From Halobacteriales archaeon (GTDB lineage: Archaea > Thermoplasmatota > SW-10-69-26 > JACQPN01 > JAIVGT01): a stretch of 5,937 bases of DNA. The number at the start of each line of letters is the position of its first letter. Position 1 is the stretch's first letter. Of the stretch, positions 1-5,935 are shown piece by piece. The translations under genes and the position numbers were made by a program. The notes under the pieces were generated by a model. It saw only the letters and a program-made list of their open reading frames with translations. It did no database searches and was not told the DNA's origin. The stretch spans positions 1 to 5,937 of the forward strand of contig JAIVGT010000061.1 in NCBI GenBank assembly GCA_020201485.1. Reading direction: 5' to 3'.

Positions 1-921
1 CACCTCGCGGATGCCCAGGCTCCTGCACTGGTCGGTGTCGAGCGTGCAGTCGCTCTCGCCCACGACGCCGACGCGGCTCACCCACGGGGCGCTCGCGTAG
101 TCGAGGCCGCTCACGCCCTCGACGTTCGGGTCGTAGGGCATGGTGCTGGACTGGAACTGCCGGTCCTCGGACTCGAACATCACCGCGTACTCGCGGAACG
201 CCCGCCCCGTGGGCGGCACGACCACGCTGCGGATGCCCGTGCCGCTCGCCAGGCCGGTGTACGGGTCGCGGTACGTGCTGCCCGCGGGCTCGACGAGGAG
301 CATGCCGAACAGGCCGCGGTCCAGGTGGTTCTCGCTGTTGAACGTCTGGCTCGTGCTGCGCTGCGTCGGGCTGGGCAGGGTCACGAGGGGCGTGAGGGCG
401 GCGTCCTCGACCTGCTTGAAGGTGGGCACGTGGCTCAGGTCGGCGAGGGTCGCAGCGCCCAGCTCCTGGTCGGCGTACCAGCGGTAGGTCATGCTCTGCC
501 CGGGGAGCACGCCGAAGTCCGGGTCGTAGCCCACGGTCAGGCCGGCGCTGCCCAGCGGGTCCACGCTGACGAGGCTCGGGGCCAGGCTGACGCGCTCGAA
601 GGGCGCGTTGCTGGCCGGGCGCGCGTCGAGGAAGGACAGGCAACCCGCCGGGTCGGGGGCGAACGGGTCCACGAGGCTGAGGCACAGGGCGAGGTTGGCC
701 GCCGGGGGCGCGGCGTCGAGCGGCACGTGCAGGAGGTTCGTCAGCTCCACCTCCACGACCTCGCCGGCGTTCGCGCGTAGGACGATGGGCTCCGGCTTCG
801 CCACGCCGAGGGCGATGCGGGGCACGTCGCTCAGCGGCACGAAGGCCGCGGCGTGGCTCTTCACGCCCGCGCCCGCGGCGTCGTAGGGGATGGGCAGGCT
901 GATGGCGGCCACGTCGTAGCG
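1..921 (-). other. Cupredoxin module C (d5 and start of d6), copper motifs lost in d5, cut by window edge
   Basis: Residues about 1286-1592. D5 aligns well with d1: L-R-A-N-A-G-E-V-V-E-V-E-L-T-N-L-L (1333-1349) mirrors L-R-A-H-V-G-D-C-V-E-V-N-F-T-N-H-L, and E-R-V-S-L-A-P-S (1394-1401) mirrors E-R-A-S-L-H-I-H, so HIH has become A-P-S (574-582). No HxH stands ahead of the R-G-L-F-G-M-L-L-V-E-P strand; only an isolated N-H-L-D remains. D6 opens with F-R-E-Y-A-V-M-F-E-S-E-D (from 1528), as in d2, and then runs off the window. Whether d6 carries copper motifs cannot be seen here. Confidence 0.8.
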
Positions 922-3900
922 GCGCACGGGCGCGCCCGGCGGGCCGACGTTCCCGCTGCTCGGCGGGGGCTGGGGCACGTCGCCGTACAGCGCGAGTGGG
1001 TCGGGCACGCCCACGCCGCCGACCTGCAGCGGTCCAGCCGCGACGTCGTTCGGGAAGCCGCTGTCCGCTGGGCCTGATGGTCCGGCCTTGTCCGGCAGGG
1101 GCAGGAGCGTGCTGTTGAGCTTGTCGTACACGCGGAAGACGCCCCACGCGCCGCCGAGGAGCAGGTCGGGCTCGGTGAGCATGTACATGTAGTCGCCAGC
1201 GTGCTGCCCGGTGCAGCTCGACGCATCCCCCGGCACGGCCTCATAGCCGCTGCCGGCGCCGCACTGCAGCTCAAGGTCGAACTGCGAGCTGATGCCGAGG
1301 GGGAGGGCGCTCATGAGGTGCGGCACAGCCTGGTGCTGCTCCAAGGCGAAGCGATGGCCGGTGACGGCGAACGTGCTCACGCCGCGCGTCGTGCTCTGGC
1401 CGGCATAGAGGAGGTGGACGACGGTGCGGTCGCCCGCGTACGCCCGCAGCATGTCGCTCGACGGGTCGCCGTGGACGAAGCTGCTGAAGAAGTAGTCGGG
1501 GTCGGTGTTCGCCGCGGAGCGCAAGTCCCACGGAGCGTTGCGGAGGTTGAAGCTGGCGTAGGGCTTGGGATCGGCCTGGTTGCCCCCGGGGAGCTTGTAG
1601 TTCCGGTCCTGGATGCCGGCGACGAACTCGCGGTAGTCCGGCGCGCCCGGCACGTGGATGTCGAGGAGGTGCGGGTCCACGTAGGCGTTGCCCGCCGTGC
1701 CCGGGGTGCCGTCCTTGATGGCGGTGCCGGTGCGCGGGTCGGTCCACGTGCTGTTCGCCGGCTCCACCACGAGCCCTCCGAACAATCCGTGGGCCCAGCT
1801 CCGGATGCCGGCGACGTGGTCGTGCCAGTACACCATGCCCAGCTCGACGTCGGGGAACCAGCGGTAGTGCACGAACTCGTAGCCGACGTAGGCTCCGGCA
1901 TCGTGCGCGCGCGCGAGCGGGCGGTCGAGGGTCACGACCTTCGATGCGAGGTCCACGCCGGTGAGCTGGGCCTCCTCGAAGCCGGCCTCGGTCAGGCCCA
2001 CGCCCACCATGCTGCCGACCTTGGGCTGCCCGAGCGCGTCGACGAACATCGTCGGGTTCGCAACGTGGATGCTCGTCGCACCCGCCGCGACAGCGCTGGT
2101 GAGGGCCGCGACCTCGGTGCCGCCGGAGAGGCCGGTGTAGGCGCCGGCTGCGTGGTTCCGCTGCAGGCTCCCCTGGAGCGTGATCGTGTTCGCCGTGTTG
2201 TCGACGTTGGCGATCGTCTGCTCCTCGTACCCCGCGCTCCCGAAGTCCACGCCGATCGTGGCCCCGAACTTGCCGGTGAACAAGGTGATGTCGTCGACGA
2301 CGATGGTCGTGTCGCCGGCGCTGGCGGCGCCCGCGAGGTGGACGACGTCCTTCGCCGAGGTGACGGTGCGAACGCTCTGCTCGAAGTTCCGCCCGGCGAT
2401 GACCCCGTCGCTCGCCTGCACATCGAACTGCACGAGGTGGATGTGCATGTTGACCTTGCTGTGGAACTGGTTGGGGAAGCCGTCCTTGAGCTGCGACGTG
2501 AGCGTCACGTCCACGCAGTCGTGCACGTTCGCGCGCAGCACGAGGTTCTCCGCCAGGCTGGGGTCGCTCAGGACGGCGGCCTTGTCCTCCGCCTGCACGA
2601 AGATCTCCCCGTTCGGGTCCGTGTCGCGCGCGTTGTACGAGACGGCGACCGGCACGGCGACGACGTTGTAGCTGCGGTCGGTGCGCTCCGGGTGCTGCAC
2701 GCACAGGCCGAGGGGGTTCTGCGCGCTCCACTCCTGCCCGAGGTAGGGCGTCGGGCCGTGCCCGGGCGCGAAGGGCGGTCGCTTGCCCAGGTGCGGGTGC
2801 AGCATGGGGTAGGCCGGTCGGCCGGTGAGCGGGTTGAACTGCAGCGTGGGCCGGGCCGTGGGCTCGCCCGTGCTGAACAAGCCGCTGGCCTGCGGCACGT
2901 AGTTCGGCCAGCTGCGGTTGACCTCGGGCTCGCCGAGGTAGAGCACGCCGCCCGGCTGGCTGACCTTGGCCCAGTTCCAGACGCTGGCGTCGTTGATGTG
3001 CGGCACGCCGCGCGCCGGGAGCTGCGGGTCGAGGAGGGCCTCGACGTTGATGGTGGGCGGGCTGGCGTTCGCGTCGCTCGCGCCGCCGACGACGACGTGC
3101 TCCGCGCTCGTGCCCGGGAACAGGTGCGTGCCGACGAGGGCCAGGCTGTCCACGGCGCGCGGGGGCGGGGCGCGGTCGGGCAGGACCTGCAGGGGCTTCT
3201 CGTGCACGAAGTTCGGGTTGCTGCCGTCTTGGAGCGTGTCGTACACGCGCCAGAAGCCCCACATGCCCGCCACGTAGTGCTCGACGATGTGGCAGTGGTA
3301 GAGGAAGTCGCCGACGCTGCCTTGGACGCCGCCCGCGCCGCCCTCGATCTCGAGGTCGAAGGCCTCACCCGGGCCCACGTCCTGCACGTCCAGCCGGTCG
3401 CTCGCGCTGTTCAGCACGTTGCCCTGCTTGACGGTCCCGGCGTCGAGCTGCGTGTCGTCGGTGCCCGGTTGGTAGCGCCAGCGGTCGCCCCCGCCGTGCA
3501 GGTGGTACACGTGGTGCTGGCCTGGGCCGGCGGCGACGAGGCGGATCTTCGTCGGGTCGCCGACGTAGGCGCGCGGGATGGGCGTGGCCGGGTCGCCGTT
3601 GCCGTAGCTGCCGTAGGCCTGCGCCTCGTCGAACTGCGCGTTGTTGAACGCATTCGGGTCGCTCCCGAGGTGCGTGAGGTTCTTGCTGTTGACTTCCGTC
3701 GAGAGCCACTGGAAGCGGTCCATGAACGGCTCGCTGCGGTAGTTGATAGCCTTCGTGCCTGGGCCGTAGGCGTTGCTCAGCGCCGCCCCGTCCACGATGG
3801 GCAGGGACGTGCAGGCGCCGACCGGGCTGCTGAGCAGGCAGGGTTGGACCTCGTCATGGAAGAGCAAGGCGTACTCGCGGAAGTCCGGGTGCTGCGCCTT

Positions 3901-4776
3901 GTCCGCTGCCCCGGACGGGTAGGTGAGCATGGCCTCCCAGCCGCTGCTCAGCGCGAGACCGGTGACCGGGTCGAGCCAGGCGTAGCCGCGCGGCTCGGCG
4001 ATGAGGGCGCCGAACAGGCCGTGCGCGACCTGCGTATCCTCGTCGCCGTGGCTGTGGTAGTAGTACGTGCCTTCCGCGCCGGCATCGCCCGGGACATACC
4101 AGCGGTAGGTGATGCTCTCCCCGGGGCCGACCGTGCTGTCCGGGTTCATGCCGACGTTGCTGCCCTGCATCGCCGCGGTGGTGAGCGCCTTGTGGATGTG
4201 CAGGCTCGCGCGCTCGAGGTTCAGCGGCTCGGGAACCAAGGGAGCCACGGGCGCCAGGGGATTCTGGTTCAGCACCCCGATCGGTGGCTGGGGAACAGGC
4301 AGGAAGCCGAGGATGCCCAGGAAGCTCCCCAGCGTGCCGACCACGCCGTTCGTGAGCGTCGGGTAAGCGTTCCGCAGCAGCGTCTGCGTCGGCGTCTGCG
4401 GGTCGGCGAGGTGGTTCGTGAAGTTGACCTCGACGCAGTCCCCGACGTGGGCGCGCAGCACGAGGGGGCGCACGATGTCCACGGGCCGGTTCGCGGCGCT
4501 CGCGACGGCGCTGCGCACGGCGGCCTCCTCCGAGGCGAGCGCGTACATGCGGCCGAACGGGTCGTGGTCGCCGAAGTTGTTGTAGCTGATGCTGACGTTG
4601 ATGGCCACGACGTCGAAGTGGACGTCGGGCGTGGGCGCGGCAAAGCAGGCGCTCGCGTCGGGCAGCACGTCGCCGGTGGCCCGCGGCGGAGGCGCGATGT
4701 CGCCCGCCGGGAAGGGCGAGCACAGCAGCGCGACGGCTAGGACACTCAGCACGGCCCTCTTCTTTAAGAGCGCCAA
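1..4776 (-). CDS. Giant exported multicopper oxidase, ceruloplasmin-like multi-cupredoxin protein (partial, C-terminus beyond left edge)
   Basis: Reading the minus strand from a TTG at 4776-4774 gives 1592 codons without a stop to base 1, so the C-terminus is missing. An in-frame TAA at 4815-4813 bounds the frame. The only candidate starts near the N-terminus are this TTG and a GTG at 4752; I prefer TTG because it supplies the basic KKR of a signal peptide. Visible content: signal peptide (1 to about 24), cupredoxin pair d1-d2 (about 45-518) with all four MCO copper motifs, a linker (519-700), pair d3-d4 (701-1220) with only the d3 motifs, d5 (1286-1505) without copper motifs, and the start of d6 (from about 1526, R-E-Y-A-V-M-F). 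MCOs couple one-electron substrate oxidation at a type 1 copper to O2 reduction at a trinuclear cluster. The pairwise layout is that of ceruloplasmin and of giant bacterial MCOs such as MofA/MnxG; Mn(II), Fe(II) or phenols are possible substrates, but none is shown by the sequence. Scattered Cys pairs (313/322, 1365/1379, 1577/1585) fit disulfides in an extracytoplasmic protein. Codon use is uniformly GC-ending, with no sign of frameshift. Confidence 0.93.
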   Translation of the reverse strand, partial: MALLKKRAVLSVLAVALLCSPFPAGDIAPPPRATGDVLPDASACFAAPTPDVHFDVVAINVSISYNNFGDHDPFGRMYALASEEAAVRSAVASAANRPVDIVRPLVLRAHVGDCVEVNFTNHLADPQTPTQTLLRNAYPTLTNGVVGTLGSFLGILGFLPVPQPPIGVLNQNPLAPVAPLVPEPLNLERASLHIHKALTTAAMQGSNVGMNPDSTVGPGESITYRWYVPGDAGAEGTYYYHSHGDEDTQVAHGLFGALIAEPRGYAWLDPVTGLALSSGWEAMLTYPSGAADKAQHPDFREYALLFHDEVQPCLLSSPVGACTSLPIVDGAALSNAYGPGTKAINYRSEPFMDRFQWLSTEVNSKNLTHLGSDPNAFNNAQFDEAQAYGSYGNGDPATPIPRAYVGDPTKIRLVAAGPGQHHVYHLHGGGDRWRYQPGTDDTQLDAGTVKQGNVLNSASDRLDVQDVGPGEAFDLEIEGGAGGVQGSVGDFLYHCHIVEHYVAGMWGFWRVYDTLQDGSNPNFVHEKPLQVLPDRAPPPRAVDSLALVGTHLFPGTSAEHVVVGGASDANASPPTINVEALLDPQLPARGVPHINDASVWNWAKVSQPGGVLYLGEPEVNRSWPNYVPQASGLFSTGEPTARPTLQFNPLTGRPAYPMLHPHLGKRPPFAPGHGPTPYLGQEWSAQNPLGLCVQHPERTDRSYNVVAVPVAVSYNARDTDPNGEIFVQAEDKAAVLSDPSLAENLVLRANVHDCVDVTLTSQLKDGFPNQFHSKVNMHIHLVQFDVQASDGVIAGRNFEQSVRTVTSAKDVVHLAGAASAGDTTIVVDDITLFTGKFGATIGVDFGSAGYEEQTIANVDNTANTITLQGSLQRNHAAGAYTGLSGGTEVAALTSAVAAGATSIHVANPTMFVDALGQPKVGSMVGVGLTEAGFEEAQLTGVDLASKVVTLDRPLARAHDAGAYVGYEFVHYRWFPDVELGMVYWHDHVAGIRSWAHGLFGGLVVEPANSTWTDPRTGTAIKDGTPGTAGNAYVDPHLLDIHVPGAPDYREFVAGIQDRNYKLPGGNQADPKPYASFNLRNAPWDLRSAANTDPDYFFSSFVHGDPSSDMLRAYAGDRTVVHLLYAGQSTTRGVSTFAVTGHRFALEQHQAVPHLMSALPLGISSQFDLELQCGAGSGYEAVPGDASSCTGQHAGDYMYMLTEPDLLLGGAWGVFRVYDKLNSTLLPLPDKAGPSGPADSGFPNDVAAGPLQVGGVGVPDPLALYGDVPQPPPSSGNVGPPGAPVRRYDVAAISLPIPYDAAGAGVKSHAAAFVPLSDVPRIALGVAKPEPIVLRANAGEVVEVELTNLLHVPLDAAPPAANLALCLSLVDPFAPDPAGCLSFLDARPASNAPFERVSLAPSLVSVDPLGSAGLTVGYDPDFGVLPGQSMTYRWYADQELGAATLADLSHVPTFKQVEDAALTPLVTLPSPTQRSTSQTFNSENHLDRGLFGMLLVEPAGSTYRDPYTGLASGTGIRSVVVPPTGRAFREYAVMFESEDRQFQSSTMPYDPNVEGVSGLDYASAPWVSRVGVVGESDCTLDTDQCRSLGIREV
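1117..2676 (-). other. Cupredoxin pair B (d3-d4): d3 keeps trinuclear-type motifs, d4 has lost copper ligands
   Basis: Residues about 701-1220. The d3 opening (Y-N-V-V-A-V-P-V-A-V-S-Y-N) mirrors d1 (F-D-V-V-A-I-N-V-S-I-S-Y-N), showing duplication. H778-I-H780 (2437-2445) and YWH985-D-H987 (1816-1824) are intact, then H-G-L-F-G-G-L-V-V-E-P. In d4 the counterpart of HxxHxHG is a lone G-H1141-R-F (His at 1354-1356), and the counterpart of HCHxxxHxxxGM is Y1196-M-Y-M-LTEPDLLLGGAWG (HCH position at 1183-1191). D4 therefore lacks the Cys and His of a type 1 site and its trinuclear ligands. Its fold is otherwise kept, including S-F-N-L-R-N-A-P, which parallels A-I-N-Y-R-S-E-P in d2. Confidence 0.85.
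1879..2361 (-). repeat. Insertion of two tandem beta-rich repeats inside d3 of the multicopper oxidase
   Basis: Residues about 806-966. Two diverged copies lie about 83 residues apart: copy 1 at residues 819-882 (2131-2322) and copy 2 at 896-965 (1882-2091). Shared landmarks in order are AGxTxIxV, a Phe, I/VGVxxxxAGY/FEE, xxVDxxxxxxTL, and H-x-AGAY. Similar AAGAT-type modules occur, from memory, in phage tail proteins and surface adhesins. The insertion replaces the turn just before the Y-R-W-F strand leading to the HDH motif. It stretches the L1-L2 distance from 48 residues in d1 to 207 in d3. This is a protein-level repeat; the DNA copies are well diverged. Confidence 0.75.
2677..3222 (-). 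other. Inter-module linker between d2 and d3
   Basis: About 180 residues (519-700), rich in Pro, Gly, Asn and His, without an obvious cupredoxin pattern. It holds a Trp-containing stretch (S-V-W-N-W, 598-602) and a basic-aromatic block R-P-A-Y-P-M-L-H-P-H-L-G-K-R-P-P-F (653-669). From memory, similar R-P-x-Y-P-x-x-x-P-H-x-G-K-R-x-P-F blocks occur in giant MCOs, which would make it a family hallmark; I could not check this. The His residues (659, 661, 673) could bind metal, but nothing shows that they do. Confidence 0.6.
3223..4644 (-). other. Cupredoxin pair A (d1-d2) with a full set of MCO copper motifs
   Basis: Residues about 45-518. Domain d1 carries H193-I-H195 (4192-4200) and YYH241-S-H243 (4048-4056), 48 residues apart, followed by the typical G-L-F-G-A-L-I-A-E-P strand. 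Domain d2 begins near R-E-Y-A-L-L-F-H-D-E, the usual opening of the second domain in ceruloplasmin-like pairs. It carries H422-V-Y-H425-L-H427-G (3496-3513) and H494-C-H496-IVE-H500-YVAG-M505 (3262-3297). By family knowledge H422, C495, H500 and M505 are type 1 copper ligands, and the other His residues belong to the trinuclear cluster. H193-I-H195 is followed by Lys where Gly is usual. The axial Met suggests a moderate rather than very high potential type 1 site, which is inference. Confidence 0.92.
4294..4347 (-). other. Hydrophobic Gly/Leu insertion in d1 before the first copper motif
   Basis: Residues 144-161 are a run of Gly, Leu, Val, Phe and Ile with no charge. A Pro-rich tail of about 25 residues follows, up to the strand that leads into H193. 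The segment belongs to an insertion of about 70 residues between the strand D-C-V-E-V-N-F-T-N-H-L (113-122) and the HIH motif. It is barely long enough for a membrane span and its glycines and prolines argue for a loop or surface hairpin. The corresponding stretch in d3 is much shorter (D-C-V-D-V-T-L-T-S at 753-761 to H778). Confidence 0.5.
4705..4776 (-). other. N-terminal signal peptide of the multicopper oxidase
   Basis: Residues 1-24 have a short basic n-region (LLKKR, residues 3-7) followed by a hydrophobic core (AVLSVLAVALLCS, 8-20) and a Pro/Ala-containing end before the Pro-rich mature start. This is a Sec-type export signal; there is no twin-arginine motif. A Cys at 19 follows Leu-Leu rather than the Gly/Ala/Ser wanted just before a lipobox Cys, so I do not call a lipoprotein. 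The exact cleavage point (after Ala24 or nearby) is uncertain. Confidence 0.75.
4761..4769 (+). promoter_or_regulatory. Possible TATA-like element for trm5, inside the oxidase signal-peptide codons
   Basis: TTCTTTAAG is the other A/T-rich patch. If used as a TATA box it would start transcription near 4790-4795, ahead of every candidate trm5 start. It overlaps codons 4-6 of the oxidase (Leu-Lys-Lys, including a rare TTA), so the A/T content may simply reflect the basic n-region of the signal peptide. Confidence 0.25.
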
Positions 4777-4811
4777 GACCTTCCCCGACCCGGCGCAGCC
4801 TCGTGGGCCGA

Positions 4812-4822
4812 CTTAAGTGTAT
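4812..4822 (-). promoter_or_regulatory. Possible TATA-like element for the multicopper oxidase
   Basis: Read on the minus strand, ATACACTTAAG is one of only two A/T-rich patches in this GC-rich gap. An archaeal TATA box here would place transcription start roughly 10-15 bases upstream of the TTG at 4776, giving the short leader common in archaea. It does not match the consensus closely, and no strong Shine-Dalgarno precedes the TTG (GGGGAAGG is the nearest purine run). The core CTTAAG is palindromic and could equally serve the plus-strand gene. Confidence 0.3.
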
Positions 4823-4839
4823 CCCGGAGTCCATGGTAG

Positions 4840-4857
4840 GGAACCTGCAGCGGTTCC
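4840..4857. repeat. 18-bp inverted repeat between the divergent genes
   Basis: GGAACC and GGTTCC are perfect inverted arms separated by six bases (TGCAGC). The element sits between the two genes, upstream of the preferred trm5 start, and could be an operator or a small hairpin in the leader. A six-base arm with a short spacer can easily occur by chance in a gap of this size, so the functional reading is weak. Confidence 0.35.
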
Positions 4858-4906
4858 ACCGGGCGGGCAAGGGTCCTTGCGCAGCCTCGTCGCGGGGGAC
4901 GGGTCC

Positions 4907-5935
4907 GTGCTGAGCCTGGCGGTCAAGGTCCCGCGGGAGCGGGGCGAGGAGGTGCGCCAGCGCCTGCGCGGATTGGGCCTGCTGCGCATGGACCTCAAGC
5001 CCCTGAGCGAGGGCCCGAGCCTGCTCCTGCCCGTGCGCGACGGCGCGCGCGATGCGCTCCTCGGCTACCCGTTCACGACGGCGGAGTTCGACGCGCAGGA
5101 GGGCAAGCCGGCGAGCTACCAGGAGCTGGCGCAGGTGCCGGACGAGCTCCGCGCGCTGCTGCCCACGAGCTTCGACGTCGTGGGCGACCTCATCGTGGTG
5201 AAGCTGGAGCCGGGGCTGCTGCCGCACGCCGCGGAGGTCGGCCGCGCCCTGCTCGCGGCGCACAAGGGCGCGCGGGGCGTGCTGCTCGACGAGGGCGTGC
5301 AGGGCACGTACCGCATCCGCGCGCTGCGCACCATCGCCGGCGAGCCGCGCACGCGCACGGAGCACCGCGAGCACGGCCTGCGGCTGGACGTGGACCTGGC
5401 GAAGGCGTACTTCAGCCCGCGCCTGGCGAGCGAGCACGCGCGCGTCGCGGAGCAGGTGCGCCAGGGCGAGGTCGTGCTCGACCTGTTCGCGGGCGTGGGG
5501 CCGTTCGCGCTCCTCATCGCCAAGCACGGCAAGGCGCAGCGCGTGTACGCCGTGGACCTGAACGCGGACGCGGTCGAGGCCATCCAACGCAACGCGCAGC
5601 GGAACAAGGTCGAGGAGCGCGTACAGGCGGTGCTCGCCGACGCGGACGAGTTCGCGCGCAGCGTGCAAGGCCGGTGCGACCGCGTCATCATGAACCTGCC
5701 CCACGGCGCGGACCAGCATTGGGAGCAGGCCCTGGGCGCGGGCAAGCCCCGCGCCGTCGTGCATTACCACCGCATCATCGAGCGCGCGCAGGTGGACGCG
5801 CACGTGCGCGGGTTGGTGGAGCGCGCGGCGCTCGCCGGCTGGCGCGTGACGGAGCGCGAGCGCCGCGTGGTGCGGGACTACAGCCCGGCGCAGAGCCACT
5901 ACGCGGTGGACTTCGAGGCGATGCGGGACGGGTGA
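4907..5935 (+). CDS. trm5: tRNA (guanine(37)-N1)-methyltransferase Trm5
   Basis: The enzyme transfers a methyl group from SAM to N1 of G37 next to the anticodon, which prevents +1 frameshifting. In archaea the product is also the first intermediate toward wyosine bases. With the GTG at 4907 the protein has 342 residues, close to the 336 I recall for the M. jannaschii enzyme. Layout: D1 (1 to about 75, start L-S-L-A-V-K-V), D2 (about 80-155, S-F-D-V-V-G-D-L-I at 88-96), then a class I Rossmann domain. Motifs: Y-R136-I-R with A-G-E-P-R-T, Y-F-S-P-R-L-A-S-E176, D192-L-F-A-G-V-G-P-F, A-V-D217-L-N, and N263-L-P. By alignment from memory R136, E176 and N263 match R145, the proposed general base E185, and N265 of the M. 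jannaschii enzyme. The residue after E176 is His where Arg is found in that homologue. In-frame GTG (4817) and TTG (4877) would add 30 or 10 residues; the longer extension is low-complexity and does not resemble the family. A GGGGG run lies eight bases before GTG 4907. The paralogue Taw2/TYW2 is a less likely alternative. The stop is TGA at 5933. Confidence 0.9.
   Translation: MLSLAVKVPRERGEEVRQRLRGLGLLRMDLKPLSEGPSLLLPVRDGARDALLGYPFTTAEFDAQEGKPASYQELAQVPDELRALLPTSFDVVGDLIVVKLEPGLLPHAAEVGRALLAAHKGARGVLLDEGVQGTYRIRALRTIAGEPRTRTEHREHGLRLDVDLAKAYFSPRLASEHARVAEQVRQGEVVLDLFAGVGPFALLIAKHGKAQRVYAVDLNADAVEAIQRNAQRNKVEERVQAVLADADEFARSVQGRCDRVIMNLPHGADQHWEQALGAGKPRAVVHYHRIIERAQVDAHVRGLVERAALAGWRVTERERRVVRDYSPAQSHYAVDFEAMRDG

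Noticed and set aside
1271..3262. A 663-codon minus-strand open frame in a different frame from the oxidase.
   Set aside because: Its product is low-complexity Arg/Pro/Gly/Ala. The overlapping frame reads the HCHxxxHxxxGM, HIH and HDH motifs and duplicated domains without interruption.
1201..4740. A 1179-codon open frame on the plus strand across the oxidase gene.
   Set aside because: It lies wholly antisense to the oxidase frame, which has clear MCO motifs. Its product is an Arg/Val/Ala/Glu-rich low-complexity string with no recognisable domain, as expected from GC-rich third positions.
4705..4776. A lipoprotein signal at Cys19 of the oxidase.
   Set aside because: The residues before the Cys are Ala-Leu-Leu; a lipobox needs a small residue (Gly/Ala/Ser) immediately before the Cys.
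4891..4906. A short GGAC-GG-GTCC inverted repeat just before the trm5 GTG.
   Set aside because: Four-base arms in GC-rich sequence are expected by chance and suggest no hairpin of note.
3854..5899. A 681-codon minus-strand open frame running antisense to trm5 and into the oxidase region.
   Set aside because: It overlaps two genes with clear homology in other frames, and its translation is Arg/Ala/His-rich without motifs; it is a composition artefact.
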